Under the pieces are notes generated by a model that worked only from the letters and a program-made list of their open reading frames with translations, had not been told where the DNA came from and did no database searches. Below are positions 8,084-14,737 of a DNA stretch of 18,317 nt, one piece after another. The translations under genes and the position numbers were made by a program. Position 1 is the first letter of the stretch. Each line of letters opens with the position of its first letter. Where the stretch lies: the NCBI GenBank assembly GCA_964458545.1, contig CAYWJF010000032.1, positions 1 through 18,317 of the forward strand, written 5' to 3'. Origin of the DNA: JAYFNU01 sp964458545 (GTDB lineage Bacteria > Bacillota > Clostridia > Oscillospirales > Ruminococcaceae).

Positions 8084-8992
8084 CTATTTATCACATTTAA
8101 GGAGGACTATGTCGCGCTTATAATTAGCGAGGGTTAAATACTGCCCGTCGCCAGAAAGGAAGAGCCGCCGTGCCTTGAAGCCACCTTCAAGCTTAATCTG
8201 CTCCGCTTCAAAGCTGTCGCCGCCGTCGGAGGTTTTAAGACTCCACAAGACAATTCCATTGTTAGGGTCAAGCCCTGTAAAAACTATCGTGCCATTGTTT
8301 TTATCGGTGAAGGCGATATCCGCCACTGCCGTAGAGAACTTATAAAGCCCGGGCTCGCCTTGGCTATTGACCACGCCATACTGTTCAAAGCCTATGTCCT
8401 TTTGCTCCCACGTTTCGCCGCCGTCCGCAGTAATGAAGAAAAGACCGTTGCGGGCGAGAAGATAGCCGTCAGAGGGGGTGCGAAGATGAATTGCGGCTAT
8501 GCCGTCTACCTCGTCGGGATACTCTATTTCATACCACGTTTTTCCGCCGTTCGCGGTACCTATTAACCGCCAAGTCGCGCATACCCAGCCGACATTCTCA
8601 TCAAAAAAGTCTATGTTTGACACATAGCCGCCCAAGGGCACATTTTCGAGCAGCTCCCACGTTACGCCGCCGTCGCGGGTTATACAAACCTCGCTGTACT
8701 TGCCGCCGCTCCACGCGATATTATCGTCAACAATGTCAAGCGCAAGCTGCTCCGCCGCCTCGGTTGTTCCTTTTGTCCATACGCTTCCGCCGTCGTCTGT
8801 GCATCTTACTATTCCGAAACGGATTAGCATTATTCCGTGGTCCTCGTTTAGAAAGCCTTCAAAAAGATTGTAATGTTCAGAGACCTTTTCAGATACGACA
8901 GCCCAGCTCGGTTTTGCCGCCGCGCAGCCTGAGGGCACAAGCAAACAGACTAACAGAGCCGCTGTTATTAGACAGTTGAAAAGCTTTTTCAT
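8084..8992 (-). CDS. Asp-box beta-propeller lipoprotein (Ycf48/BNR-like), paralog 3
   Basis: 302 aa. Lipoprotein signal with lipobox PSGC (Cys23). The rest is a propeller built from repeats carrying Asp-box-like motifs (S/T-x-D-G-G-x-T-W), for example CTDDGGSVW, ITRDGGVTWE, TANGGKTWYE, ITADGGETWE and TSDGGDSFE. Such folds occur in sialidases, Ycf48/Hcf136 assembly factors and many surface proteins of unknown role. I see no sialidase Arg-triad context, so no catalytic role is claimed. It follows the 9010-9915 gene by 17 nt and shares its transcript; the ribosome site is GTGAGG. It is similar along its whole length to the two upstream paralogs, so repeated gene duplication is likely. Confidence 0.85.
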   Translation of the reverse strand: MKKLFNCLITAALLVCLLVPSGCAAAKPSWAVVSEKVSEHYNLFEGFLNEDHGIMLIRFGIVRCTDDGGSVWTKGTTEAAEQLALDIVDDNIAWSGGKYSEVCITRDGGVTWELLENVPLGGYVSNIDFFDENVGWVCATWRLIGTANGGKTWYEIEYPDEVDGIAAIHLRTPSDGYLLARNGLFFITADGGETWEQKDIGFEQYGVVNSQGEPGLYKFSTAVADIAFTDKNNGTIVFTGLDPNNGIVLWSLKTSDGGDSFEAEQIKLEGGFKARRLFLSGDGQYLTLANYKRDIVLLKCDK

Positions 8993-9009
8993 TTAAAAAA
9001 CCTCACTTT

Positions 9010-9915
9010 CTATTTACTGTACTTCATAACAATTATTTCCTTGTCGTAGTTGCCGAGGGTTAGATACTGCCCGTCCTCGGTAAGGAAAACACGCTTTGTT
9101 TCAAAGCCCTCGTCTACGGGCACCTGCTCGCGGGTAAAGGTTTTTCCGCCGTCCTTCGTCCTTAAGCACCACACCTCAGAGCCATTTCCGTAGCACGCGC
9201 CTGCGAAAACAATAATGCCGTTATTCTCGTCGGTAAAGACTATATCGCATATTGCCGCGCTGATTTCGATAAGCTTCGGCTCTTTTCGCTGGTTAAAGAA
9301 GTTGAAATCCTCAATATGTGTGTCGGTGGTTTCCCATGTCTTTCCACCGTCGTGTGTAATGCAGAATATTCCGTTGCGGGAGTAGACGTAGCCGTCATTT
9401 TTGGTTCGAAGACAGAGTGCCACAACCCCGTCCGCGCCGTCGGGAAGATATATTCTTTCCCATGTCTTTCCGCCGTCCGTGGTGGAGGCGGGTCTGTCGG
9501 TGGTGGTTGCCCAGCCGACCTTTTCGTCAAGGAAATCAATGTTCGATACTACTACCGCCATAGAAAAATCGGGCATAGGCGTCCAGCTTTTTCCACCGTC
9601 GCGACTGAGCTTGATATGGTTATATTCACCGCCGCACCAAATAAGGTCGTTTGTAACATAGTCCACGTTGAAGTGGGAGTACATATCCTTGTCTGTCTGT
9701 GTCCATGTTTTACCGCTGTCGCGGGTATATTTTATTGTTCCGTAGCGCCCAACCGTAATACCGTCGGTTTCGTTAATGAATGCGTCGAGGTTATTTTCAA
9801 AGTCTGTGTTGCATCTTGTTACGGTTGTCCATTCACCCTTTCCTTCACAGCTTGTAAGGGCGAAAATACAAACAAGAACCGTAAGAATAGTAAGGTAAAG
9901 GTTCTTCTTCGTCAT
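9010..9915 (-). CDS. Asp-box beta-propeller lipoprotein (Ycf48/BNR-like), paralog 2
   Basis: 301 aa. Lipobox LTSC (Cys23), then Asp-box-type repeats throughout: YTRDSGKTW, LSRDGGKSWT, TTDGGKTWE, ITHDGGKTWE and TKDGGKTFT. The ending (VFLTEDGQYLTLGNYDKEIIVMK) matches the two neighbours almost position for position. First gene of a two-gene transcript with 8084-8992. Its upstream region carries a pair of 13-bp repeats at 21-bp spacing (10004-10037), also found before the 10075-10986 gene. It probably acts as an extracytoplasmic binding or assembly protein; function unknown. Start ATG 9915 has AAAGAGG about 9 nt upstream. Confidence 0.85.
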   Translation of the reverse strand: MTKKNLYLTILTVLVCIFALTSCEGKGEWTTVTRCNTDFENNLDAFINETDGITVGRYGTIKYTRDSGKTWTQTDKDMYSHFNVDYVTNDLIWCGGEYNHIKLSRDGGKSWTPMPDFSMAVVVSNIDFLDEKVGWATTTDRPASTTDGGKTWERIYLPDGADGVVALCLRTKNDGYVYSRNGIFCITHDGGKTWETTDTHIEDFNFFNQRKEPKLIEISAAICDIVFTDENNGIIVFAGACYGNGSEVWCLRTKDGGKTFTREQVPVDEGFETKRVFLTEDGQYLTLGNYDKEIIVMKYSK

Positions 9916-9968
9916 AATGTCTGCCTCTTTCCGTTAAATTAATAGTTTGGCGAAATGCCCGCTTTCTG

Positions 9969-9997
9969 ATTATATTCTACAGAGTAACAACTATAAA
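9969..9997 (-). promoter_or_regulatory. Candidate promoter of the 9915/8992 propeller pair
   Basis: On the minus strand TTTATA (9992-9997), 17-bp spacer, perfect TATAAT (9969-9974). The paired repeats end 7 bp upstream of the -35. An alternative is TTAGCA (10004-10009), 17 bp, TACTCT (9981-9986), which would put the -35 inside the repeat as in the paralogous promoter. The weak -35 in either case fits an activator-dependent promoter. Confidence 0.45.
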
Positions 9998-10002
9998 ATG
10001 AA

Positions 10003-10040
10003 GTGCTAATCGGAAATGTAATACTGCAAATCGGAAAAAG
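10003..10040 (-). promoter_or_regulatory. Putative AraC-type operator: direct repeats 21 bp apart
   Basis: TGCTAATCGGAAA (10004-10016) and TGCAAATCGGAAA (10025-10037) differ at one base and are exactly 21 bp apart, two helical turns. The 38-bp block matches 11069-11106 at 30 of 38 positions. It lies about 90-120 nt before the start codon of the 9915 gene. Confidence 0.6.
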
Positions 10041-10043
10041 AAG

Positions 10044-10065
10044 AAGCCGTCCAAACGGACGGCTT
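10044..10065 (-). terminator. Terminator of the first propeller gene
   Basis: 9-bp G/C-rich stem AAGCCGTCC/GGACGGCTT with a 4-nt loop, extended by an outer GAAG/CTTC-like match, followed on the minus strand by CTTCTTTTTCC. It ends 10 bases from the stop at 10075 and separates this gene from the next propeller gene. Confidence 0.9.
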
Positions 10066-10074
10066 TCTTCGCGT

Positions 10075-10986
10075 TTATTTACCGAGCTTTAATAGAAGCG
10101 CTTCTCTTCCGAAGCTACCGAGCGTTAGAAACTGTCCGTCCTCGGAGAGGAAGATTCTGTTTGCGGTGAAGCCTTCTTCAACCGCTACTTGCTCACCCTT
10201 CCAGCTTTCGCCGCCGTCCTTTGTTTCCACGCACCAGACAAGCGAGCCCTTGTTCGGTGCCGTGCCGCAGAAGACTATCTTTCCGTTAGTCTCGTCTGTG
10301 AAGGCGATATCCGCAACGGCGGAATTGAACTTAAACAGTCCGAGCTCGCCCTTTTCGTTAACTATCTCGTAGTTTTCTATACCGATATCGCGGGTTTCCC
10401 AGCTTGCTCCGCCGTCGGCGGTTACGTAAAGCTTACCGTCGCGTGAAAGGATATAGCCGTCCTTTTCGGTACGAAGCTGTATCGCGGCTATGCCGACAGC
10501 CTCTGCGGGTATATCAATCGGATTCCAACTGTTTCCACCGTCTGTGGTGGAGGCGAGCCTTGCGGTGGTGCATATCCAGCCCGTCTTGTCGTCAACAAAG
10601 TCAATTCCTGACACTACGCCGCCGAGAGGGGAGTCGGTAACAGCCTGCCAAGTCTTGCCGCCGTCACGGCTTACACGTATCTGGCTGCCGTTGCCGCCGG
10701 TCCACGCGAGAGACTCATCTACAATGTCAAGGCTGAAACGGCACATCGAGCTGTTCTCGGCGCGAGGCCAAGTTTTGCCGCCGTCGGTAGTGTAGTGGAT
10801 TTCTCCCGAAAAGCCTACCGTGATTCCGTAGTTTTCATTTAGGAAGCCGTCCATATTGTCGTTGTAGTCAAAGCTGCTTTTTGAAACCTTCGTCCAGCCA
10901 GAACCGCCCGCGCAGCCAACGAGTGTGAGGATAAGCGCGCAGAGCAAAAGCGCGCAGATAGTAACGTTAAAACTCTTATTTCTCAT
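10075..10986 (-). CDS. Asp-box beta-propeller lipoprotein (Ycf48/BNR-like), paralog 1
   Basis: 303 aa from ATG 10986. The frame opens 14 codons earlier, but GGAGAA (10992-10997) is well placed for ATG 10986, and this start puts the signal peptide at the N-terminus as in the paralogs. Lipobox LVGC (Cys25). Repeats include YTTDGGKTWP, VSRDGGKTWQ, TTDGGNSWN, VTADGGASWE and TKDGGESWK. The tail (IFLSEDGQFLTLGSFGREALLLK) matches both paralogs. Monocistronic, with its own terminator (10044-10065) and a promoter overlapping a 21-bp-spaced repeat pair (11070-11103). It lies directly downstream of the AraC-family gene, the obvious candidate regulator. Confidence 0.85.
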   Translation of the reverse strand: MRNKSFNVTICALLLCALILTLVGCAGGSGWTKVSKSSFDYNDNMDGFLNENYGITVGFSGEIHYTTDGGKTWPRAENSSMCRFSLDIVDESLAWTGGNGSQIRVSRDGGKTWQAVTDSPLGGVVSGIDFVDDKTGWICTTARLASTTDGGNSWNPIDIPAEAVGIAAIQLRTEKDGYILSRDGKLYVTADGGASWETRDIGIENYEIVNEKGELGLFKFNSAVADIAFTDETNGKIVFCGTAPNKGSLVWCVETKDGGESWKGEQVAVEEGFTANRIFLSEDGQFLTLGSFGREALLLKLGK

Positions 10987-10991
10987 CTTAA

Positions 10992-10997
10992 TTCTCC
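10992..10997 (-). promoter_or_regulatory. Ribosome binding site deciding the start of propeller paralog 1
   Basis: GGAGAA on the minus strand, 5 nt before ATG 10986. The upstream in-frame ATG at 11028 has no comparable site. Confidence 0.65.
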
Positions 10998-11046
10998 AAA
11001 ATATGTAGTTTAGAAGCCACACTTTCAAGCTTCAAGTTGATTTTAG

Positions 11047-11075
11047 ATTATGAGCAAATGAAAAGTAAGTGCAAA
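11047..11075 (-). promoter_or_regulatory. Promoter of propeller paralog 1 overlapping the operator
   Basis: On the minus strand TTTGCA (11070-11075), 17-bp spacer, CATAAT (11047-11052). The -35 box is part of the promoter-proximal 13-bp repeat, the arrangement typical for AraC-family activation next to RNA polymerase. Confidence 0.5.
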
Positions 11076-11106
11076 TCGAAAATGAAAAACCGCTTATCGA
11101 AAAAAG
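11069..11106 (-). promoter_or_regulatory. Putative AraC-type operator: direct repeats 21 bp apart
   Basis: TGCAAATCGAAAA (11070-11082) and CGCTTATCGAAAA (11091-11103), exactly 21 bp apart, matching the pair at 10004-10037. The distal A-run merges with the U-tract of the AraC gene's terminator, so part of that copy's conservation may come from the terminator. Confidence 0.6.
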
Positions 11107-11125
11107 CCGACCCAATGGTCGGCTT
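11104..11125 (-). terminator. Terminator of the AraC-family gene
   Basis: 9-bp stem AAGCCGACC/GGTCGGCTT with a 4-nt loop, followed on the minus strand by TTTT and then the putative operator. It starts 29 bases past the stop at 11154. Confidence 0.88.
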
Positions 11126-11153
11126 AATATAGTCACAATAATAAACTAAACAA

Positions 11154-12059
11154 CTACGCCACTTCGTACTTGTTGCGGTACTCCGTGGGCGTACAGCCCG
11201 CGAATTTTTTGAAGGCGCGAAGGAAATGTGCGTCGTCGCGATATCCTGAACGCTCCATAATTTCGCGTACGGAAAGGTAGGTCTTGCGAAGCAGAGAGCA
11301 GGCTATCTGCATTCGAAGGCTAATTATATATTCCATTACGGTTATACCCATAACCGCCTTAAACTTCTGATTAAGGGTCGTTTTGTTTGTGTTGAACTGT
11401 TTAGTTATATCCTCAAGCACTATCTTTTCAAGGTAGTGTATGTGAAGCCAGTCTACAACCTCTCTAATCTCGTCGGTCATCTTACCCACAAAGATTTGGT
11501 CGCGCTCTTCGTCCTCGCGGAAGATAGAGCTAACAAGCAAAAGAAGCTCGATGAAATATGAGCGGCTACGGCAGGGCCAGAATTCGTCGCGCTGGGCGTT
11601 AAGCTCGGCGTTTGTCAAATCTATAAGCTGAGAAATGCGGTTGCCGTGGTAGTGGTTGGTGGCGCTCGCGCCTATATAGCTGTCGCTACGCCTAAAAAAG
11701 GGCTCGAAGAAATAGCGAACATCGTCGGTAAGCTTCGCTCTCCAGTCGTCGATGTTATCGTAATCGTGGTAGCGCTCGAAAACCGACGGGTCGCAATAAA
11801 GGATATCCAGCTTAAGCTCGGCGGTGTCGTATAATTCAACCGAGTCGCTCTCGTTAAGGCATAAGACAGCGGGGCTTGTGACTATCTGGCTGTTTTCGCC
11901 GTTGCGGAAAACTCCGCAGCCTCCTTTTACATATACAATGCGGAAGCGGTCGGCGACAGTTTTTTCACCGAGACTGTCTACATCCTTCAAGCAGAGGATT
12001 TTCACCTCGCGCCCGGGATATATAGTGGTTCCTATTGTAGAGAACCTGCAGTCGTCCAT
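11154..12059 (-). CDS. AraC-family transcription regulator
   Basis: 301 aa. The N-terminal part (about 10-95) looks like a cupin-type ligand pocket (FRIVYVKGGCGVFRNGE, then SPAVLCLNE). A helical linker follows (about 100-190). Residues 197-298 form the AraC double helix-turn-helix: VLEDITKQFNTNKTTLNQKFK and SVREIMERSGYRDDAHFLRAFKKFAGCTPTEYRNK. It should sense a small molecule directly rather than by phosphorylation. It lies just upstream of the propeller genes, whose promoters contain 21-bp-spaced direct repeats of the kind AraC proteins bind, so I infer that it controls them. GGTGAGGAG directly precedes the ATG. Confidence 0.9.
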   Translation of the reverse strand: MDDCRFSTIGTTIYPGREVKILCLKDVDSLGEKTVADRFRIVYVKGGCGVFRNGENSQIVTSPAVLCLNESDSVELYDTAELKLDILYCDPSVFERYHDYDNIDDWRAKLTDDVRYFFEPFFRRSDSYIGASATNHYHGNRISQLIDLTNAELNAQRDEFWPCRSRSYFIELLLLVSSIFREDEERDQIFVGKMTDEIREVVDWLHIHYLEKIVLEDITKQFNTNKTTLNQKFKAVMGITVMEYIISLRMQIACSLLRKTYLSVREIMERSGYRDDAHFLRAFKKFAGCTPTEYRNKYEVA

Positions 12060-12088
12060 CTCCTCACCCGCCTTTCTTAGCTACATAT

Positions 12089-12118
12089 ATTTTACTACAT
12101 TATGCCTGTCTGCGACAA
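12089..12118 (-). promoter_or_regulatory. Possible promoter of the AraC-family gene
   Basis: TTGTCG (12113-12118), 18-bp spacer, TAAAAT (12089-12094) on the minus strand. There is no terminator between this gene and the upstream YhhN-like gene, so read-through is also possible. Confidence 0.4.
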
Positions 12119-12179
12119 TACTCTTTTTTAAAACAAACAAATACTTCTATAAATTTTGAATTTCCGCAAACAGAAACGT

Positions 12180-12896
12180 TTATGCCATTTCTTTAAGAGC
12201 GTTTTCCTTGTCTTGCGCGTTGTAAATAAAGGAAAGCACTATAAGCACCTGAGAGGGAATATAGAACACCCAGATAAGCCAAGCGGAAACCATGTTTAAC
12301 ATCGTGTTTGCCGCCGTCGCGTTCATAATACCGACATTTGCGTCGCAACAGAAAAACAGGGTAAGCCCAAGCGCTAAAAGAAGCCTTGCCGTTGTTTTGT
12401 CTTTACCGTATTTTAGCCACGCAGTAACGGCGTTAATGCTGAGCATTGCCATAGAATACGCCGAAAAGCCGCTTAACAGTTCCAGCCTTCCCGCGAGCAC
12501 TATTATAATTAGCAAAACCGCGAAAAGCGCAAGACGCGCCAAGACCTGCTTTAAACTCATACCGAGATAAAGCGCGTATAAAGTCTGTACGGCGCAGAAG
12601 AGGATAACGCCAACGATATAGAAATCGTTAATAAGCACAAGAAAGGTATCGGCTAAAAGGGTAAAAAGCATTCCCCAAAATATGAAGGCGAGTGGCGCTT
12701 GCATTCTCTCGTCACGGTTCTTTTTCCAAATATAACAGAAAGAAATAAGCGCGAAATCAAGCACTATTGCAAAAAACATAAGCCTTCGAATAAGGTCATA
12801 GTCCGCGACGCTTTCCAACAGCTTAATAAGCAGTAAAAGCGCCGCTTCAACTGCAATATAAATCGCAACTGCAAGCTTGCTTTTTGAAAATTTCAT
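12180..12896 (-). CDS. Multi-pass membrane protein, YhhN/TMEM86-like
   Basis: 238 aa from ATG 12896. Seven or eight hydrophobic segments fill the protein. Two acidic-bearing helices (GMLFTLLADTFLVL and GLTLFFCCDANVGI) resemble the paired glycine/aspartate helices of the YhhN family, whose mammalian member TMEM86 is a lysoplasmalogenase. The family assignment is by pattern only and moderate. An ATG 6 codons upstream is possible, but AAAGGAG (12902-12908) is placed 5 nt before ATG 12896 and would lie inside the longer frame. It lies 75 nt after the GyrI-like gene and may be co-transcribed with it. If YhhN-like, it would act on ether lipids in the membrane; otherwise unknown. Confidence 0.7.
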   Translation of the reverse strand: MKFSKSKLAVAIYIAVEAALLLLIKLLESVADYDLIRRLMFFAIVLDFALISFCYIWKKNRDERMQAPLAFIFWGMLFTLLADTFLVLINDFYIVGVILFCAVQTLYALYLGMSLKQVLARLALFAVLLIIIVLAGRLELLSGFSAYSMAMLSINAVTAWLKYGKDKTTARLLLALGLTLFFCCDANVGIMNATAANTMLNMVSAWLIWVFYIPSQVLIVLSFIYNAQDKENALKEMA

Positions 12897-12901
12897 TTCC
12901 G

Positions 12902-12908
12902 CTCCTTT
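12902..12908 (-). promoter_or_regulatory. Ribosome binding site deciding the YhhN-like start
   Basis: AAAGGAG on the minus strand, 5 nt before ATG 12896. It lies inside the codons that would follow the alternative ATG at 12914. Confidence 0.7.
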
Positions 12909-12971
12909 ACCCATCTGTCCTTAGTCTAACAAGACTTCGCCGAGAATAAACTACTTGTCGAAAAGCGTCGG

Positions 12972-13469
12972 CTACTTCTCAAGGGTGACGAGATAATCGA
13001 GTATAACCTCGCCGTTTTCGTCTGGAACGGTAAAGCGGGGGCAGGAATACCTTTCGATATACCACGCGTCCTTCGCGGGGCTAAAACCCTCGTTACTAAG
13101 CGCTGACATACTTTCCTTATGCATAGAGTAAAGCTCGGCGTCGTCCTTTCCCTTTATCCATGTAACGCCGTAGCTCGCGGCGGGAAGCTTTTCGACGGTA
13201 AAGCCCTCAGGCACAGTTTCCACCGCCGTCAAGAGTACACCGATGCGATACTCGAAAACGCCGTTATTAAGCCGCATAGCTCCTACATACGCGCCCTTAT
13301 CAAGTGGCGTGCCGCAAGCCTCGAGTGAAGCAAACCAGCCGTTAGCGAACCACTCGCGCCAGCACGAAGAAAAGGTGCCCTCATCGTTGCGGTTTTCGTT
13401 GCCGTAAAGCTTACCGAGCAGCGTTAAAGTCGGCAGTTCTTCCTTATATGCCTTTACTATCTTTGCCAT
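12972..13469 (-). CDS. GyrI-like / AraC effector-binding domain protein
   Basis: 165 aa, a single stand-alone domain with no DNA-binding part. Signs are WREWFANGWFASLE in the first third, the hydrophobic strand YRIGVLLTAVETVPEGFTVEKLPAASYGV in the middle (shown as YRIGVLLTAVETVPEGF plus its continuation), and the C-terminal AWYIERYSCPRFT segment with Glu-Tyr followed by DYLVTLEK, as in GyrI/SOUL-type effector-binding domains. Such proteins bind hydrophobic small molecules, sequester toxins or hydrolyse some electrophiles. An excellent ribosome site (CGGAGG) lies 6 nt before the ATG. Intracellular: no signal peptide. Confidence 0.75.
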   Translation of the reverse strand: MAKIVKAYKEELPTLTLLGKLYGNENRNDEGTFSSCWREWFANGWFASLEACGTPLDKGAYVGAMRLNNGVFEYRIGVLLTAVETVPEGFTVEKLPAASYGVTWIKGKDDAELYSMHKESMSALSNEGFSPAKDAWYIERYSCPRFTVPDENGEVILDYLVTLEK

Positions 13470-13550
13470 AAATGCCTCCGAAATGTACTAATTTGTATAT
13501 TATGATAGCACAGAAAACAAGAATTCTAAATACAAAATATAAAGATGAAA

Positions 13551-13573
13551 AAAGGAGCTTCATCTGCTCCTTT
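13551..13573 (-). terminator. Terminator of the cohesin-dockerin operon, overlapping the last codons
   Basis: 8-bp stem AAAGGAGC/GCTCCTTT with a 7-nt loop, followed on the minus strand by TTTTTTCATC. The 5' arm encodes the last residues of the preceding protein and the stop TGA (13560-13562) lies in the loop. Confidence 0.88.
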
Positions 13574-14723
13574 CTTTGTGCGCTGTAATTATTGTATAGC
13601 TCTTTGCGTTTACTGTTATAATACAGCCGTCAACGACTATAGTTGAATTTAACACACCGTTATCTGAAGAAACCCAATCGATCTCAGCGGTATATCCATT
13701 CTGATAATTCAATTTATTGTATAAGGTCATGTTGCCACTCAGAGAAGTATCAGTATGGTATAGCGACGCAAGTCGCTCTTTATAAAACTTCATAGCAGCT
13801 GTATCAGCTCGGTCATATATTGGATATACCGAAACGTTTTCAGTTATGTTGGTTAAGTCTACCGCAACATACTCCTCTTTTGATATACTCCATTTTCCAT
13901 TAACATAATCAGCTATAGCTGGAACTGTGGGAATATTGATTACACCAAAACCACTCTTTATAGAGCGCTCAGCGTACTTTGTTCCATCTTTATAATAAAA
14001 AGTTACAGTATATCTATCGCCTAAGCTACCCAACAGTTGAGCAAGATATTGTTGAATGTTGACGGGGTCGGCAATTGTAACGCCTCCAGAGTTATCTACA
14101 TCACTGTAGTATTCCTGTTTCAAATTAAGAATACTGTCCTCGAAATGTGCTAAATGACGTCTAATACATACCGGGTCGGTAATACTGACCTTTCCGTCAA
14201 GGTTTGTGTCACCATACTCGTAAACAGTCATTTTCGCAAAATCACACGCAAAATCAACATCGGTAATACCACCAGCGGTAGTAATGCCAACTACTTCATA
14301 ATCGTATGATTCGTCAAATGTAAAAGTCTCATACTCGCCAGGAGCGACATCCGCATTAACAGTAAACGGTATGTCTATTATATCGCTACCACTAACGAGA
14401 TTCTCAGCCTTTGAAAAGTTAATAGTGATTTGACCGTCTTTCGTCGCGTTTACAACCGTCGTTCCCCGGCAGTCTTCGCTTACGATGACATTGTTCTTAT
14501 CAACCGTAATGATGTCGGTATCGTACAACAATCTTATCTGAAATGCCGCAGTTTCCGAGTTTTCAGATACTTTTAAGACAGATACGAATGATTCACCTTG
14601 TTTAACATCAGGCTCATCAATAGAGAACACCTTAATACTCTCAGCTCCAACAGCCGGTGAAGCCCCCAATAGTAGTACTGTGACAAACAGCGCGGCTAAG
14701 AAACAACTCTTTATTCTTTTCAT
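13560..14723 (-). CDS. Secreted cohesin-dockerin protein with B-repeat-like and Ig-like C-terminus
   Basis: 387 aa. Signal peptide 1-27 (cut after AVGA). Residues 28-167 resemble a cohesin fold (SIDEPDVKQGESFVSVLKVS, FQIRLLYDTDIITV, then the GEYETFTFDES region). A type I dockerin lies at 171-235 with two calcium loops (DTNLDGKVSITD and DVDNSGGVTIAD), the second less canonical. Residues 237-303 resemble a Listeria-Bacteroides repeat (YTVTFYYKDGTKYAERSIKSG). The last 80 residues begin like a bacterial Ig-like domain (EIDWVSSDNGVL) and then stop short inside the terminator hairpin, so the domain may be truncated. GGAGG (14732-14736) abuts the stop of the previous gene and precedes ATG 14723 by 8 nt; a GTG one codon earlier is possible. 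Last gene of the operon. It probably binds partner cohesins or dockerins at the cell surface. Confidence 0.85.
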   Translation of the reverse strand: MKRIKSCFLAALFVTVLLLGASPAVGAESIKVFSIDEPDVKQGESFVSVLKVSENSETAAFQIRLLYDTDIITVDKNNVIVSEDCRGTTVVNATKDGQITINFSKAENLVSGSDIIDIPFTVNADVAPGEYETFTFDESYDYEVVGITTAGGITDVDFACDFAKMTVYEYGDTNLDGKVSITDPVCIRRHLAHFEDSILNLKQEYYSDVDNSGGVTIADPVNIQQYLAQLLGSLGDRYTVTFYYKDGTKYAERSIKSGFGVINIPTVPAIADYVNGKWSISKEEYVAVDLTNITENVSVYPIYDRADTAAMKFYKERLASLYHTDTSLSGNMTLYNKLNYQNGYTAEIDWVSSDNGVLNSTIVVDGCIITVNAKSYTIITAHKERSR

Positions 14724-14731
14724 CACACATA

Positions 14732-14737
14732 CCTCCG
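14732..14737 (-). promoter_or_regulatory. Ribosome binding site abutting the previous stop codon
   Basis: CGGAGG on the minus strand, immediately after the TAA of the Ser-rich gene (14738-14740) and 8 nt before ATG 14723. This implies coupled translation of the two secreted proteins. Confidence 0.75.

Noticed and set aside
8491..8979. Plus-strand frame of 162 codons opposite another propeller gene
   Set aside because: Rich in Arg, Pro and Ser as expected for a shadow of a G+C-rich gene; no ribosome site and no family resemblance.
9316..9942. Long plus-strand open frame of 208 codons opposite a propeller gene
   Set aside because: It lies wholly antisense to a well-supported lipoprotein gene with signal peptide and repeats, has no ribosome site and no recognisable domain. 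Codon bias of the minus-strand gene explains the lack of stops.
8084..10986. Sialidases, because of the Asp-box repeats
   Set aside because: Asp-boxes are shared by many propellers. I could not see the catalytic arginine triad or the Tyr/Glu nucleophile context, and the proteins are only about 300 aa.
12060..12179. Terminator after the YhhN-like gene
   Set aside because: Short palindromic pieces such as AAACGTTT exist near the gene end but no stem with a U-tract could be built.
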